Source: Hoplostethus atlanticus
Lineage: Eukaryota; Chordata; Actinopteri; Trachichthyiformes; Trachichthyidae
Reading direction: 5' to 3'
NCBI GenBank assembly: GCA_034670405.1
Contig: JAXDDX010000001.1
Span: forward strand, 4,258,501-4,322,500
DNA: 64,000 nt
Within the stretch, counting starts at the first letter, position 1. Every line of letters begins with the position of its first letter. Both the position numbers and the translations under genes were made by a program. Positions 1 through 14,900 of the stretch are shown one piece after another. The notes under the pieces were generated by a model that was not told the origin of the DNA, did not search any database, and worked only from the letters and a program-made list of their open reading frames with translations.

Positions 1-3000
1 GCTGCTACACTCAGCTGAGTTTCCGGACTGATGTGTGAATAGATTAAGCTTTGCAGGGTGCACACAGTAAGGTATGCAGTGAAAACCATGTAGGATGAGA
101 TCCAGGCACACTGGGCCTCACGTTATGGGCTGGACTAATGTAGTGACTATCAGGCAGCTATCCAGGTGTCCCTCAGCCCATTTTTGGTTATAGTCTCATT
201 TTCTTGATCAGGATTTTGTGCTAATCCTAATTGAATCAAAGTTGTTTGTCATTTTTATTGTCAAGTGATCTATAGTCAATTGTAGAGATAGTAGTAGAGC
301 CATGTTGGAAGATACAGATTGGCAGTAAAACAGGAAAACATCACTGCTTTGGCATAGTTTTTCATGCATATGAGCAAAAAGGGTTTTTCAGAAAAGGAGG
401 CCTGCATGTGGAAGAGTCCAAACTCAAATGCCCTCTCCTGGTTTTAATTATCAGAATAAGTTGCATATGGTCCCGTTGAGCTGAGGATCTGTTTCCATTT
501 CTTCTGTGTCTTCTGCTTTTTGAGATGTTTACCACATTGTTTGTCAGCATAGCCAAACAATGCTTCATGAGTCGTAAGCTGGCAGGAAGGTCGAGATAAG
601 GGCATATCTAGAGACCTGAACAAGTGAGAGATGGTTCCCTCTGCTATGATGGCCGGTACTACGGGATCTGATTTAACAAAGCAACATAAAAAACCCGCTG
701 GTCTATGATATTTTAGTAGGATTGAAATGAGATCTGGGAATGGATACCAGATGTGCTCTTAACACATACTTAAGTGGCTGGTTTGACTTATGGGATAACA
801 GTGGCCACAGATTCCCTTCTTTACCTTCTTGGTGGAAAATATAATGTAGGAAACACATGTTATAGTAGTAAATATCCCTACAATCTCTGTGGACTTTGAG
901 TGTTTCAGGTGTAGCAATATACAGTAAGGTCAGAGAAATGGCATAGGTTGTTGTAGTCTGTTGTACATGCAGTCTTCTTTAGCTTATGGTCAGTAGGGTT
1001 GGGGCCAGGTCTACATCTGTAAGTTTATCCATTACAGTGAACTTTTCCATGAACAAGTTTTTCATAGCAATACATTCTAGTGTTACAATGTACTGATTTG
1101 ACTTCGGTTTACTACAAATCTGATGTGTTGTTTTCTATGCACTCTTGGTATTTCACCAGGAGGAAAACAGCTCATGCTAAGAGAAGGTGCACACAGCCTG
1201 GATCCTCATCTCTTAAGACAATTCCTCTCTGGCTCGGAGGCTCTGTGAGCTGTATACTTCATGATTCTCAAGCTTTACTGGGCTTTAGGATTTAACTGCG
1301 ATGGAAACGGTTATCACGCGGCTGTTCACCATCAGCTCACAGGGCTGTGGGTGGGGGAGCCCGTGAACAAACGGGCCGAGAGTTTAACAGCCCCAGCCCC
1401 CCTGTGTGTATGTAGTAATGAACTCTTACCTTGGCTTGGAAGGCTGCGCTGCTGGTATCCTTGCTCTGTTTTTGTAACCCTCTCTAAAAAGCCTTGCTCC
1501 TAATTGTGTCCCATGGGCCCCAAGCCTTCAGTATTCACAGCCTTTCCTGTCCCTCATAGTGAACCTCCCCCTCTTCCAACCTTACCCCCATCATCCCAAT
1601 TCGACAGGTCTTTCCTCTTTAATCGCTCCACTTCAAAGCGGTGTTGTGATGCCCCCCCCCCAGCCCCCCTGGCTCCTCAGAGGCAGGGGCTAGCCTTGGG
1701 GGCCTGGGAAGTAGGGCGAAAGTGTGGTGGTGAAGGGGTAGGTTGAGAAAGAACGTCAGAGGTTAAAGAAAACTCAACAAGTAGATCAGTGGCTGTTCAT
1801 CATCACGGTATCACCAGAGTGAAGCTGGTGCTGTGTAATTACAGAAGAAAGTTACAGATGTTTGAAAGGTCTGTGGAGCCAGGCCATCCTTAAATGAGGG
1901 CAACCTTGTAGAGATGATACATACAGGTCCTCCGCCAGAGTAACCTGTTACGAAGCGAGAAGCCTGGGTAATGTTAGCCTAAGGCTTAGCAAAGAGGTGG
2001 GCGCCATGTAGGCTTTCATCAGCATCAAAATAACACCCTCTAAACACACATTCTTTTGAGGTTTCCATTTAGCCCAAAACGATTAACACTGTGAAAACAG
2101 AGGACTGCTTAATGACTTCAGTCTGAATCTCAAAGCTGGTGTAATTGTGTGCACCAAGCGACTGAATAAACTCGGTCTGTAACCCCCAGAGCTCCTAGCA
2201 GGAGGAGCAAAGAAAACACTGGGTTAGCTCTGGCCAGTGAGAGGAGCGTGAGTGAGTAGTTGCGTGATGCCCTCTGCTCAGAGTGGGGATTGCTTCACTG
2301 TCTTGGAGGGCTATCTTTATCTCTGGTGGTTGACTCACACTGTTGGATCAATAAATCTGGATTGGCTAACGCGATAAGTCTGTCTCAGCATTCCCCTCAT
2401 TAAAACAGACGTCCAGGAGATGTATGCCCCCCGGCGCTTGCCCTCTTTCACATTTCTACAATATTAGAGCGTGATGTGTATGGACTGCGTCAGAAGTTGG
2501 CTGGAGATCACTAGGCAAAGGTGATGTCCAGAGCTGCAGACTTCTCCATTCATCAAGTGTCTTCATGAAGCACAGAATCAAGACTGCTGGCTGAGTAAAA
2601 GGCCCCATAGGTCATCAGCTCTAAATTCACAGTTTCTTCCAAGCTTCATGTTCATGGCGATACAGGTGAGGAATTGTCAAGCCCAGCTGTGGGGTGTAGT
2701 TGTCCAACAGCAGGAAGAATTGTCGCTTCGTCTTTCATTGCCCTGTCCCATTTCCTTGTACCTGGAGGAAGTGTCCCTGATCAACGTCCCCTGCTGTTCT
2801 CTGACCTCTGACCTTGTAGTCAAGGTTACCAAGACTGAGTGGCAGGATGGAGTGTCACATGAAGGCAAGGAGAAAACACAAAGGAAGACTCCATAGCCAA
2901 CGCCACACAGAGTTCCTCTATGGTTATTTCTTCATGGGCTTCCTTTACTATGTCTTCTCAGACGCTATTGTGAATAGAACTGTGGGGGAAAAAAAGGGTG

Positions 3001-6000
3001 TCGAAGAGCCTCATTTATAATGTGCTAATGTCTTAACTGGAAGGTAGCTGTAGATGTTGGTGATGCAATAATATAGCGAGAGCTTGAAATATTAACAGAG
3101 ACTAATCAATTAGTGGGAGCCTTGATGCGTGAATTTCCCAGACTGCCGCTGAGCTTAAATATCAATGACTTGTTGGTGAGAAGGATTTATTTTAAGGAGA
3201 AACTATTGAGCGGATGTAGATGAGGCCTATTGTCTGGTGTTGAGTCTTTCCTCCCTTTGTTGGACCCTCAGTGGCCTGGCCTTTCTAGTCTCCCTCGAGG
3301 GTCTGTCCTATTGTTGTGCTTTCTCAGTCTTCTGTGCTGATCTCTCCGCTCACTCCCCATAACTGATTCCCTGAGCCACCGTGATTCTATTGGTGCTCCA
3401 CTTTCCCCGTGAACAGGTTTCCATGGAAACCAAAAATAATGCAGACCCTCACCACTGTTGCTCTCCACCAGCTAATAGCGCTCTTAACAGAGGTTCAGGA
3501 GGGACTGCTCTGCAACAGGCTTCAGGATAAAAATTTGAACGCCCTTTTGGCTGAATACTAGATTACAACCATGATGATGACAGTTATGTATGTATCTGCT
3601 GCTGTAATGGACTCTTGCTTGGTGCCGGAGGCAAGAATGAAACAAAACACTCAATGAAAAAATTGTCTCTGAGACGGAAAGGGATTACTATATGTCGATT
3701 TGCTTGTTAGCTAAGCTATAAGGCGAATTTCTCGTATATTATCCTTTCAAATGGGTTCCACATTCTTTGCCTCCGTGCGTAGCCACTGTACCGCTGTGTG
3801 AGATGTTATTGATTCCCTGAGTATGTGCTTTGTACTGTCTGAATTCAGGACTGTGTGATAAGAGAGTGTATCGTTCCGGTGCATCTCCCCGCTTCTCAGA
3901 TTTGGCCGTTTCTCCACTCAGGCTTTGATTGCCTTTGGTAGATGTAATCAGAGCCCTGTATTCTATATGGGGGATGGTGTGTTGCTGCCGCTGTCAGGCG
4001 GGCTCTGTGTCCTGGTGAATCTGATGTCTGCTGGCAATATGGTGTGTCGGCGAGATGCAGCTGGTTCTATCAACCAAAATACTCCTGGGATATTCTCCAT
4101 CCCCAGCCCCTGTCAGGATGAGAATACACAGCCTGCACTTCACCATCTAATGTGGCATGAGCTGCACGCTGTTCATGCCTCCATAGACAGCTCGCCGTAC
4201 TTGATGCTATAGTTGTCAGTGCCATTACTTTGAAACAGGCTCCAAAGTATTGTCAGTCAGAAGTGTGCTGCTGACTATTTTTGCACGTTGAGGCTGGAAT
4301 ACCAGCAGTTTAATTGGCTCTCATTGCTATACCGTTATTTTCAGATGGGAAGACACTTGTGGCAAAGCAGTTCAGAACGGCGGAAAAAAGTTAAAAGCAT
4401 TTATCCTCATTAGTCACACTCAGTCGGAGATGTACATTGACAGTTAAAGCCAGCAACATGTAATAAGCACGGTACGCTATTTTCAGTGAATAATGCATGA
4501 GCCGAGGTGCTAATCAAGGTTTGCGCCAGAAGCCGTACAAGGAGAGAGTGGTGAGTGTCTGGTCCTGCAGTAAAGGGTAATTAACCAAGTGGGGAGGTAC
4601 ACACAGATCCTCATACCTCACGACAGGCATCAGCAGTGTACCTGCCCAGCACGCAGGCCTGGATTGCCACGAAAGGCAGTGCTTTCTTTTTCACTCTGTC
4701 CCTGTTAATTTCGCCCTCCAGCTGAGAAGTGAAATATTCACATCAGTAAAACTGCAGTCTCAGATTAGCTCACTGCTGGGAGCGAGTGATTCATAAATAA
4801 TAGATGCAAACCCGGTCATTTTAAGTGTCCTAGAATTGTATTTTCTGTGTTCTTCGGGGCTCCACTCTTATTCGTATCAAATGAATTCTACAAAACGACA
4901 CTCTTCCGGCTCTCCTAGCTGGTGCTGCACGCTTTATCCATCTCATTGACTCAGTCCCTGACCTCTGCTTTCCATTGTGTTCTGTCCAACAGCCCATGAA
5001 AGCAGGAGAGGACCAGCAACCAAGAGAAGTTATCAGCTTCACCTGAACGACGACGAGGCACAAGCAGATACACATGGTACGGTACTAACCTTTAATCTAT
5101 TTTATCAACATCTGCGCTCAGGAAACGCTTTTCCTCTCACTATGTATCTTTTAATGTCTAGAAATGTTCATCTGCAAAACCACCCACACAAGTAATACAT
5201 CTCTGCCACGCAGTCTACCCCGAGCTGCCGTATTGTGACGGTGTTTGGCCGCACGCTGCGAGCACATACCCACTTTCACCTTGCAGCGAGTCAACTCCAG
5301 CAGACACTTGTTAAATCTGGGAAGGAAACGGCGGAGAGTGCTTGTTGACAGACGTGTTTTAGTAAGACGCTGACAGCAGAAGCGCAAAGCCGTTGTTACA
5401 CAGACAACAGGAGGCACGGTGCTGGCGAGAGCTGGTCTGTAAAGCAGCCCGAGTGCTTTGTCCCTCCACCATCACAGCAGGCCAGGACGGGTCTTTGTTT
5501 GCCTCTCATTTGCATTGGCATTTATAACATTAGTATTCCAGGCACACATGGGCAGCAGACATGTATAGATTGAGAGGTTAAAGGGGAGTTCAGACCCAGA
5601 CACATCACCCGTAATCAGTCACAGCACATAACCATAAAGGCAAGCAACCCGATAAACAAAAGTGTGTGTTACACATGCATGTGCGGTATAAGATTGGAAC
5701 CATGCATCCTTTAACCTTTTTTGTCCTTCGTAAGTTTTGACTTAAATAATAACCTCAACCAAGTGCTCCACTTGCTTTGTATTAAGCCCTCGTGTCACGT
5801 TGATTACCAAGTACAAGGTACTTCCACTGCAGTAGCAGTAGATATGAAAGATTAAAGATTGGTGAATGTTGTGCCTCACACCACTCATGCAAAGGCATTA
5901 ACACACTTCTGATTTACACAAACTCTTTATTTGCACTGGGGGCTCAAAAATATATGTCTGTATCACTTTCATCTGAGGCTCCCACAACAACACAAACATA

Positions 6001-9000
6001 CTGTACACACACATCATCCTCCAGGCTTTGTTTTGATCGTTGCATTGCGTTGAAACTCTAGCCCTGAACACAAATTAGGCTACTGTTGTTTTTGCTATTT
6101 TTGCTTTGTTTCTGTGTACGAATCTTCAGATGTGCATCTTAAAAAGTAAGTCTTACAAAGAGATCGGTCAGTGATAAACAGATTTTAGGCATTCTACATG
6201 GGGGATCTAGCTGTCTTTGAACCAACATATGGCCTTGTAACAGGGTGTGAGTGATCACTCATTAGACAAATGGCTGGCCAAGCTGTCCCCCTGCCCTGAA
6301 GTGCTCTGCTCTGCACTCCTTTGTTTTCTAACAGGAACTAGTGCTAAGTGGAGATGCCAAACACTGCTCTGCAGACAAAGGCCACTCTCACCCCATATCC
6401 GGGTTGCCTTGGAGACCTAAAGGATTTCACAAAATCTCGTAGTTGCACCCTAAGAAAGTAGCAACTCAGGTTAATCGTCTGTTTCATCCCGTTGTTCATG
6501 TTTCTGTTCTCTGTCAAGATTTACAGTGGATAGGGGAGTGCAGACTGACGTATGAGAGCACTTACATGTGCTGTATGAGTTAGTGTGTATTTTGTCTTCC
6601 TGTGTCTGTGTCCCTTTGTATTTAACCCCCCGAGGCTGAAGGAGTTGTCTCTCCATAAATAGGGACCTGTCTCTCCCATTGTTTACTTCTGCTGAGACCA
6701 TCTGTGATGTAAACTCTGTTTATATGGAGACAAAGACAACAACCTGAAATAAACCACTGGTATGTGGAATAATGTCCAGTCAGAGCATCCCTACCGCTGT
6801 GCTTCTTGCCTGAAGGTAGAATATTCGAGAATATTGGTAAACGTTGTGGTTTTTGATGAGGTTTTTCAAACTGTGATCAACCGAGGAGGCACTTGTTATA
6901 ATCATTGTTTTATACTGAATCCACTCCGAAGAGCATTGTGCTTTCATTTAAACATTTTTTTTTTTACTTAACCTTTTCTTTAACCAGGTTAGACTTACTA
7001 GAATGAAGACTTTCTTTTTCAAGGGAGACGTAGCCAAGAAAGCAGCATTAAGACTATATTATTGAGATAGCCATAACCAACGCACACATAATATCTCCCG
7101 TTGTCATCACAGTAAGTACTCAACACTTAGTCTCAAATTGAGTTATAACTCATTTTTGCGGAAAGCCCCAGTGGCAGTGTGTCATCCTCTAAATCTCCCC
7201 ATGAGAAAATCCCTAGCTGAGTCCTAACAGGCAGCTGTGGAGTGTTTATGTGTTCATTGTTTGCTGCTACCACATGCCCTCACTGCCAGACGACCAGGGA
7301 TCCAGAGGACTAAGCGCTGGAACTCCAAGGGATCAATGCATCATTGACCGTGTGCCTAGGCCCGGTATTGATCCAGCCCCGCTGGCTGAGTTTATATCTT
7401 CACTCAGCCAGATAGAGGTGCCGACACAATTAAGTGAGAATCTCTGCTTTGGAGCTTCTCATGTAATAGAATGTGGAAGATCACACGCTGATGCTGGATA
7501 CAAGCCAACATCTCCTCATCTCGATCCAGCCAAGAAGATGGAGGGAGATTTCAATGCCCTTCCCGTTCGTATCTCTCTTATCATAGTCGTCGGAGAGTTC
7601 ATTTCACCATAGGAGTATGAGCAACTGTTGGTATTGAAGGAACAGCTGGATGTGTGCCGAGTTGGGATGGTAAGAATGTGGCCTGCGGTGCTGTTGACAA
7701 CACATGGTCAGTCTCTATCTGACTGTGTGTTTGTTCTTACTAGGAGCCTTCTCCAGTTAATCAGCCTATTGTTCAGGAGTGTGTCAGCTGCCTGGTCAGA
7801 GGACTTCTGTCCTCAGGGACTCACAGAATCTCATTTCTGTACTGAATGGGTCAGAAGAGCGCCACTCAGAGTCCCAGATCAAAATCGCTTTAGATTCACA
7901 GCACGTATTGGAACAATGAACCGAAATGATAAATGGCTTTGCAAGGCAGAGCCAATTCATCAGAGGCTATCTGCTTTTCGTGGTGAACTAGCGGTGCCTG
8001 TAATGTGTAAAGCTTATAATGTTCACTCATCCTAAACATTTACTGTGTGAACTAAAAAGCTACCTCGCCTGAGGGCAGAGTAGTTGTATGTCTCCACCTG
8101 GGCTTCTAACCAGCGCTAGGACATTGGCAACTAGCCAACCAGTTGCCCTAGCTACCTTACCAAATTGAGTTGCTAAGCTCTGTTCTCTGTGTGAGCTACA
8201 CCCACACACACTGTGTGCTGGCTTGCCTTTGAGCTACTTTTGTACACTTTCTCTCGGTGGTTGCTCCCCGTTGTCTGCAAGCTGTATGCCCTCTAAAGGA
8301 GCGTACAGTGCTATAGCTGCTTAGCATTCAGTACACTTCAAAGCTCCTCAGTGTGACAGCACAGCCCAGGGCTCATTCCCTCCTAATTGGAGGTTCATTA
8401 AGGGACATGGTGCACCTCGGGGGAGCCCCGTTTGCTGCCAGAGGAGCCTGTCTTTATTTGGAGTTTGGGGTGTTTACTTGCCGAGTCTGATTTAGGAACT
8501 CATGAAGAAATATGAAAATGGGTTTTTAATTGAGATAAAGGGTGATGCTGCACGTGTGTGGTCCCTTAGTGTCATTGTCAGAGGGTATTAGCGCAGTCCA
8601 GAGGGGGCGGGGTGGGTAGTGTGTATAGTGTATAGGCCATACACACCTGCTCCAGCTGCATGAGGGAGCCAAGGGACGATATGCACCCTCCCGAGGGTTC
8701 AATTAAAGGTGATCATTTAGAAGTCAATGACATTTTAAGGGGTCAAGTCCCAACCCTCACGGTCTCAGCAGCGTCTCGGTATTAATGATTATCTGGTATG
8801 CAGGCTCATCCTTGAGATGAAGTGGGCTGGGCTGGTGTCTGGGGGGGGGGCGGTGACAGACACAGTGTCCTTGTCTTGCTGATCCATTTGTCAAGGGTGG
8901 TGGCTATTGGAGCAGGGGGATGTGGACCCACTTCATTAATCGTGCTGAGTGTCAACTTCAGAGAGAGCCACCCAAGGGTGTTCTATTTATATAGAGGGCG

Positions 9001-11682
9001 CTCTCCGTGTGGGTCTGTGTCTTCCTTATCTCTTAATTACAGTGCGTTGACATGGCCATCATGGTTGATTGTGTAGAGGCGTGAGCCGAGCCAAGCAGAG
9101 GTAAGCATGCAGAAAGAGTCGTCGAAGTGTCTCCGATTTCCACACGCTCATATAGAAAAGAATGTAGGTCATGTGGGTTTGCCCTCATTGTGGAGCTCTG
9201 GCTTCTGTCTGTACTGCAAAGTTGATTTAGGATCAGTTCTCATTAATCCTCTATCAAACTCAACCATTCTGGGCTCCGCAGCCCAAGCTGGCTGTGGATC
9301 TGTCGCTGCCGAGAGTAAGCACGACTTCCAGCAGGATCTTAGTGCCGTGTGGCATTTCATGATGTCAGTAATGGGAGATGCTGCAGACGGAGATGGAGCT
9401 GGCATTTACTGGCTGATACCTCAGGGCAAAGACTGTCTAGATTGTCATATTGAGAAAATATCAGACATATATTACCTGCTAATGATAGTAATGCAGTAGC
9501 CCCTACTGCTGTGTATGCCAGGGAGATCCAGGCTTTTGTGTTTGTTTATGATGGGAGGTTTTGTGCTGCTGTATACACACACTATGCCACATTTTGGCAA
9601 ACCACTCCTTATCTTGATCCATTGCTAGGATGCCAAGGCGGCACATCTGAGAGGGATCTCTACTTAATCTAGTAGTAATTTGTCTCCATTGCTGTGAGTG
9701 TTAGTGTAAGGCTGGTGAACCCTGTTTCTCCTGTCTACGTAATGCACCCTGCAGAATATTCAGAGAGACTTAGTGGTCTCTATGGCGGGGCTGTGATCGA
9801 TGAGGACCTGCAGTCCCATGGGAGTCATGGGAAAGACCAGTTTGTTTACGCTGCACTTTCTCCGGGGTCCCTGTGGCAGTTTGATTTATACTGTGCTGGT
9901 GTGGACTTGTTACTTGGAGCCTGGCTACGTCCTTATAGCCCCACATCATTTTCAGACATTCAATGCATTTTAATGCAAAAAAAAGAAAATTGGCTCCACG
10001 GTTTGACCCTGAGAGGCGAGAGAGGGGCAGAAAGGTGAAGCTGGGAGAGAATTTTGTTTGGAGCTTGTGAGTTAAGCTCTAGCTGACTCCTTCCTCCCAC
10101 TCCTTGTTTCACCCCCTTCATCCCTCGCTCCACTAAATAGGTTTGCTCTCATCATAGGAGAAAGCAAAAGGGATGAGAGCGAGACCCCTTCTCTTACACT
10201 CTTACTGTGAGACTGTAATGTATGGAAATCTCAATGAAGACCTCCCGTGCCCTCGTTAGGCCTTTCAGTGGGGCAGAGGGAAGGGTGGGGGTCGACCAGG
10301 CTGCTGGCTACTCTCAGGATGGATCAATACCTAAGCATATCATTCTGATTTAGAGGAGGTGTTTAACCACAGCTCTGAATCAATTGCCCCGGGTCTGGTG
10401 AGAAGAGGAAAGAAAAGAAATAATTAGAAGCACTCAAGAGAGGAAATGTTCTCACTCAGTGTTCTCTCACTCCCACAACAGACACATATTTAGCATCGCT
10501 CAACGTTATTGTCATTCCACCTTAAACAACTGCAAGAACAAAACCGTGCAAGCACACAAGACAAGAGAAAATAGTCTGTGCAGAGATATATGGGTTCTGG
10601 CTGAGTCCACCTGACAGCGTCTCTCTGTGAGTCTGAGCTGTGTGGGAAGAGGTGAACGGGTCATGGCTGAATCACAGTTGAGTGACAGCAGAGCTCCTCC
10701 ATCCTCTGCCTCACCTGTAGATGGACAGGCATCAGAGCCGGGGTCGATCATGGCCCAGGCTCCACTGCTGCCTCAGAGGAGCCGTTTTCACAGCACACCA
10801 GGCTGGGGAAAGACTGCCTGGAGATTATGAGATTATGTCTGATGGATGTGCTGTGCAGCTCAGACAGAAGAAGAAGTGAAAGGAAGTCACTGCTGTCTAG
10901 TTGCCCAATTATTTACAATTCCTCAGAGGAATGGCGTTTTAATCTGCTTGTTACCCCGCCTCCATCCAGGCTGCAACTATGGGAGAGCAAATTAATAATC
11001 ACAACTACAAAGCAAAGAGTGGCAGCTCATTTCTGCCAAATAATTAATTTTCCCTCACTGAGAGACTGCAGTTACAGCTGCCCCGTGGATTGCTACCACT
11101 TGAGTTTTTAGAGAATACACTCCCAGGCAGGTAGGTAAGCTACAATGGAGGCTTTGTTGATGGGTAAGAGATGCATAAGGGTACACTGGCCATGGACTCT
11201 GAGACACTCATGTTGTCTCCTAATGGAGAAGAGGGGTTCTTCATTAACCAGAAGTGCTTCCCGGATGGGCCCTCATCAGGGAAAGTGTGTTATGTCAGGT
11301 AGAAGGATGGCGATGGGAGCGCGGGGCTCCCGCCTCTCATTACATTAAGAAGGAGAGGCTCCACACTAAAGGGTACATGTTGTCAGTTAATGCACACGAA
11401 GCCCCAGTCAAGACTCATATCCTTAAAATGTTCGCAGATACACAGCCCCTTGAGTAACATTGAACCCAGGGACCCCGTCTGTCCAGTAACAGGGAGAGCT
11501 GATAGGGAATCAGTTGTCTCCGTCTGTGGAGAGAAGAGTTGTGTCAGGTTGGGGTGACATCGTGAATGTGTTGTCCAAACGTGTAGCTGCTCAGGGATTG
11601 CTCAGAAACTATCGCTGGTACAGCAAGCCTGAGGGGATAAGACAAGGATTTTCTGCTGAAATTGGACCAGCTCAACTGACAG

Positions 11683-11720
<38 letters not shown>

Positions 11721-11915
11721 GTGTACATGTTTGACTGGCAGAACTCATTAAACATGTGAGTGGGTTTTACAGTGTATTATTTCCTTGGCAGTTTGATCCG
11801 AATGCCTGTCCACAGTGCAGGAGAATGTGAATGCTGCAAGCGTTTGGCAGAATCCGCTAAGTGACGGTCTGTGTGCTTCATGTGTTTCATGTGTTTCGTG
11901 TGTTTCATGTTTCAG
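1..11915. other. Non-coding 5' flank or long 5' intron of tspan18
   Basis: No open reading frame here has a recognisable domain, and the short ones lack consistent splice partners. The first tspan18 exon I can define begins near 11916 just after a splice acceptor, so at least one more 5' exon must lie upstream, and part or all of this stretch is probably intron. A donor-like GTAAGC follows 'gcagag' near 9101, but nothing supports it as an exon end. Short C or G runs occur near 1651 and 8840, and a (GT)n microsatellite lies at 11685-11724. Most of the stretch looks like single-copy sequence, and enhancers could be present but cannot be shown. Confidence 0.6.
11685..11724. repeat. (GT)n microsatellite
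   Basis: This is a run of about 20 GT dinucleotides with one GC interruption, roughly 190 bp upstream of the tspan18 acceptor at 11915. Confidence 0.95.
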
Positions 11916-11948
11916 GGGCAGGGAGAAGCTTCAGCGAGGGGGACGGCC
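11916..11948 (+). other. tspan18: tspan18 5' UTR part of the first coding exon
   Basis: A T-rich tract ending in TTTCAG stops at 11915, a plausible splice acceptor. The 33 bases that follow lead into the ATG at 11949, whose context (GGCCATGG) is a good Kozak match. The exon boundary is inferred from the acceptor alone; a promoter immediately upstream is the alternative. Confidence 0.5.
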
Positions 11949-14900
11949 ATGGAGGGCGACTGTCTCAGCTGCATCAAGTACCTCATGTTTGTCTTCAATT
12001 TCCTCATCTTTGTAAGTATTCTTTTATTCTCTACCTTTTGAAGTTCGTGTCAGTCTAATGGTTTCCCCCCCCCCCTCCACCCAGTTGACTAATGGAGCCA
12101 CATTTGCATTTCATTAGACGGAGGCAATCTTGATTCTATCAAATTCCTTTGATTAGATTTTAGTGTGCTGACACACATCTGAGGTACACAGTGCCATGTG
12201 GAGTTTGTGACTGGCACCTGAGTTTATCAGTGTTGATCAGACAATCAGGGGTAATCCTGTTAGAGGGAGCCTCTGAAGGGAGGAGGGCTTGGGAGGAAGA
12301 CGCTTCCTCTCCTATTTTATTGAGCAGAACCAAACCTTTTATAGACTCTACTCCAACATGGCTGCTCCAGGCTGGAGTAATAATGTGAGCAGCAGAGCAA
12401 AGAATGAACTTGACTTGACTGCTCAGTAACAACCATTGTTTATCATCGCCATCCCTTTGTGTCCTTTCTGAGGTCGTTCCTCAACGGCGATTTTTAAGCC
12501 AATTGTGCTTTCAAAATGGCCGCCTCCTCGCCCCATAGCCCTTTGAGCTAAAGTGACATTTATTTAAAGACGCCCGGGCCTGTCGCTGTGACGGGAAGAA
12601 GAGGATTGTGAGAAAACGGTGTGCGGCTCATATCTGCTCCCCCTACCTCTGTAGCCTCTTTTCTTAATCACATGAGTCACCCTACTGAGGCTGCAGATAG
12701 GGCTTTAGTGAAAGGGAGGATGGGAGACGACGGAGGAGGTGGTGTGGAGTTCTTTGACAGGTGGGGGGGGTTAGCTGAAGTGGGGTAGCTACCATACCAA
12801 TATCCATTTATCTCTCAAACCTCCCAGCGTTTCAGAGGTTTCCATTTCCAAGTGTACTCAACAACACCAATTTGTTCTACTGATTAAAAAAAGCACAAAT
12901 GTATTTTCCTTTACTTGATTATTTACCTATTGAGCTATCCCATGAATTCTCTGTTTTTGTCTTTTCTCCGTCAGCTGGGGGGGTCCTTCCTCCTAGGGGT
13001 GGGAGTGTGGGTGCTGGTGGACCCTACAGGGTTCAGGGAGATTGTGGCAGCCAACCCCCTGCTCTTCACCGGCGTGTACATCATCCTGGCCATGGGAGGC
13101 ATGCTCTTCCTTCTGGGCTTCCTGGGCTGCTGTGGAGCCATCCGCGAAAACAAGTGTCTGCTCTTCTTTGTAAGTGCGTCGGTGGTTGGCGGAGTACTGA
13201 CTGAATTGTGTTTTTTTGATCTTGTTTGTGTGCACGTGCGTTGATGATTCTGTCACTTTTGGAAAAACCAGAGGACCAAAATGTCCTCCCTGAGTTGAGC
13301 CTCATACATGGTTAATGCTTCGTGAAGTGGGCGCCGCCAGATTGTGATTTTTCAGTGATTCGCACGCACTTCTGCTGACACTCACCCACCCCGTCCTACT
13401 TTCTCTCCCTCACCCTCTTTGTCTTTTTTTCCCTATTGCAGTTCTTCATGCTCATCCTCCTCATCTTCCTAGCAGAGCTGGCCGCTGCCATCCTGGCCTT
13501 CATATTCCGGGAGCACGTAAGTTGACTCGCTCCACTCCTGACCACCAGTGAGCGGCGATATCCTCTGATACTCAACTAACGGGTATCATCCCTGCAGGGT
13601 GACACTAACCTGTATTCTCACTCACTGTCACTCTAGCTGACCAGAGAGTATTTCACCAAGGAGCTCAAGCTGTATTATCCGGCCTACAACAACAGTGACG
13701 TCTTCACCTCCACATGGAACGCCATCATGACTACGGTAAGGCCACAGCACACACGGTACAGAGTTTACATAGCTTACATAGCTTTTACCGCCCCGACATT
13801 TCCACCAACACTCTGTGGAAGCAGGGAGGTTTTCAGCCTGGCGTCGGGGGGAAATGTTTTATAGATACGATCCTAGACTTTTAGGTCAATATTCATGCTG
13901 GACTGGTGCACGCACACAGCAGACTACAGGCCATTGCACAAATAGGCACTCAGAAAGGACTTCCTTCCCTCCTCTCCCCTCCCCAGTTTGACTGCTGTGG
14001 GGTGAACAGCCCAGAGGATTTTAAGGAGAGCCGGTTCAGGATGATCAACCCAAGTGACATGGTGCCAGCAGCCTGCTGCCAGCGGACCAATCAGCCCAGG
14101 GATATGGACTATCACAGGCAGGAGCAGTGCTTATCTGGCAATATGATGTTCCGCAATAACAAGGTAGGTACTGACATCCACCATACCAGCCCTGCTCTCT
14201 CTCCCTCTCTGTCTCTCTCTGTCCAAACCACCGCCAGCCCTGGGCTTAATTAGAGCAGAAGACAGTTGAGGGGTGACATCCTGGGACTAACTGAGTCCCC
14301 CATGGCTGATTAGTGCTTTTCCATGTTCTGGATGTCATGGGAGTCCATCTTACTATGGGGTGTGCAGTCACCAATGAGGTGAAATGTGTGTGTATGTATG
14401 TATGTATGCATGTATGTATGTATGTGTGTGTGTGTGTGTGTGCATGTGAAAATTTGAATTGATGTGCTGTGTGCTGCGTTGATGTGCTGCGTGTGTACAT
14501 GTGTTTACAAAAAGAGAGGTTTCTGAGTAAACTCTTAGCTAGGCTGGGAAATCTGTCTCTGCAGATTAAACCAGAGGTGTTGTTCTGGACTCTCACACAT
14601 TAATAATGTCACTAATATGTCGCTGCCCTTTTTCACCTCAGGAGTATCGCTAACGTTAGGCCCTTTCTTACCCTGCAGGAGGACATCAATTGTTGGTTTT
14701 AAGAGCCAACTTAAATCATACTTTTTTAGAAAAGCCTTGCATAAATTTTATTGGTTTGTAAAATTGTGTATTCTTACTTTTATTCTTGTTTTACTTTTAT
14801 TATTTTTTAATCTTTTACTTTTTTATCCTGTCTTGTCATTGCTTTTATTGATTTTATGTAAAGCACTTTGAGCTACATGATATGTATGAATGTATGTATG

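Noticed and set aside
7250..8035. Two adjacent plus-strand open frames of 120 and 135 codons
   Set aside because: No recognisable domain, no suitable splice sites, and composition like the surrounding non-coding DNA; chance frames in a low-constraint region.
9095..9110. A tspan18 upstream exon ending at a GTAAGC donor
   Set aside because: Only a donor-like hexamer is present; no acceptor, start codon or transcript evidence defines an exon.
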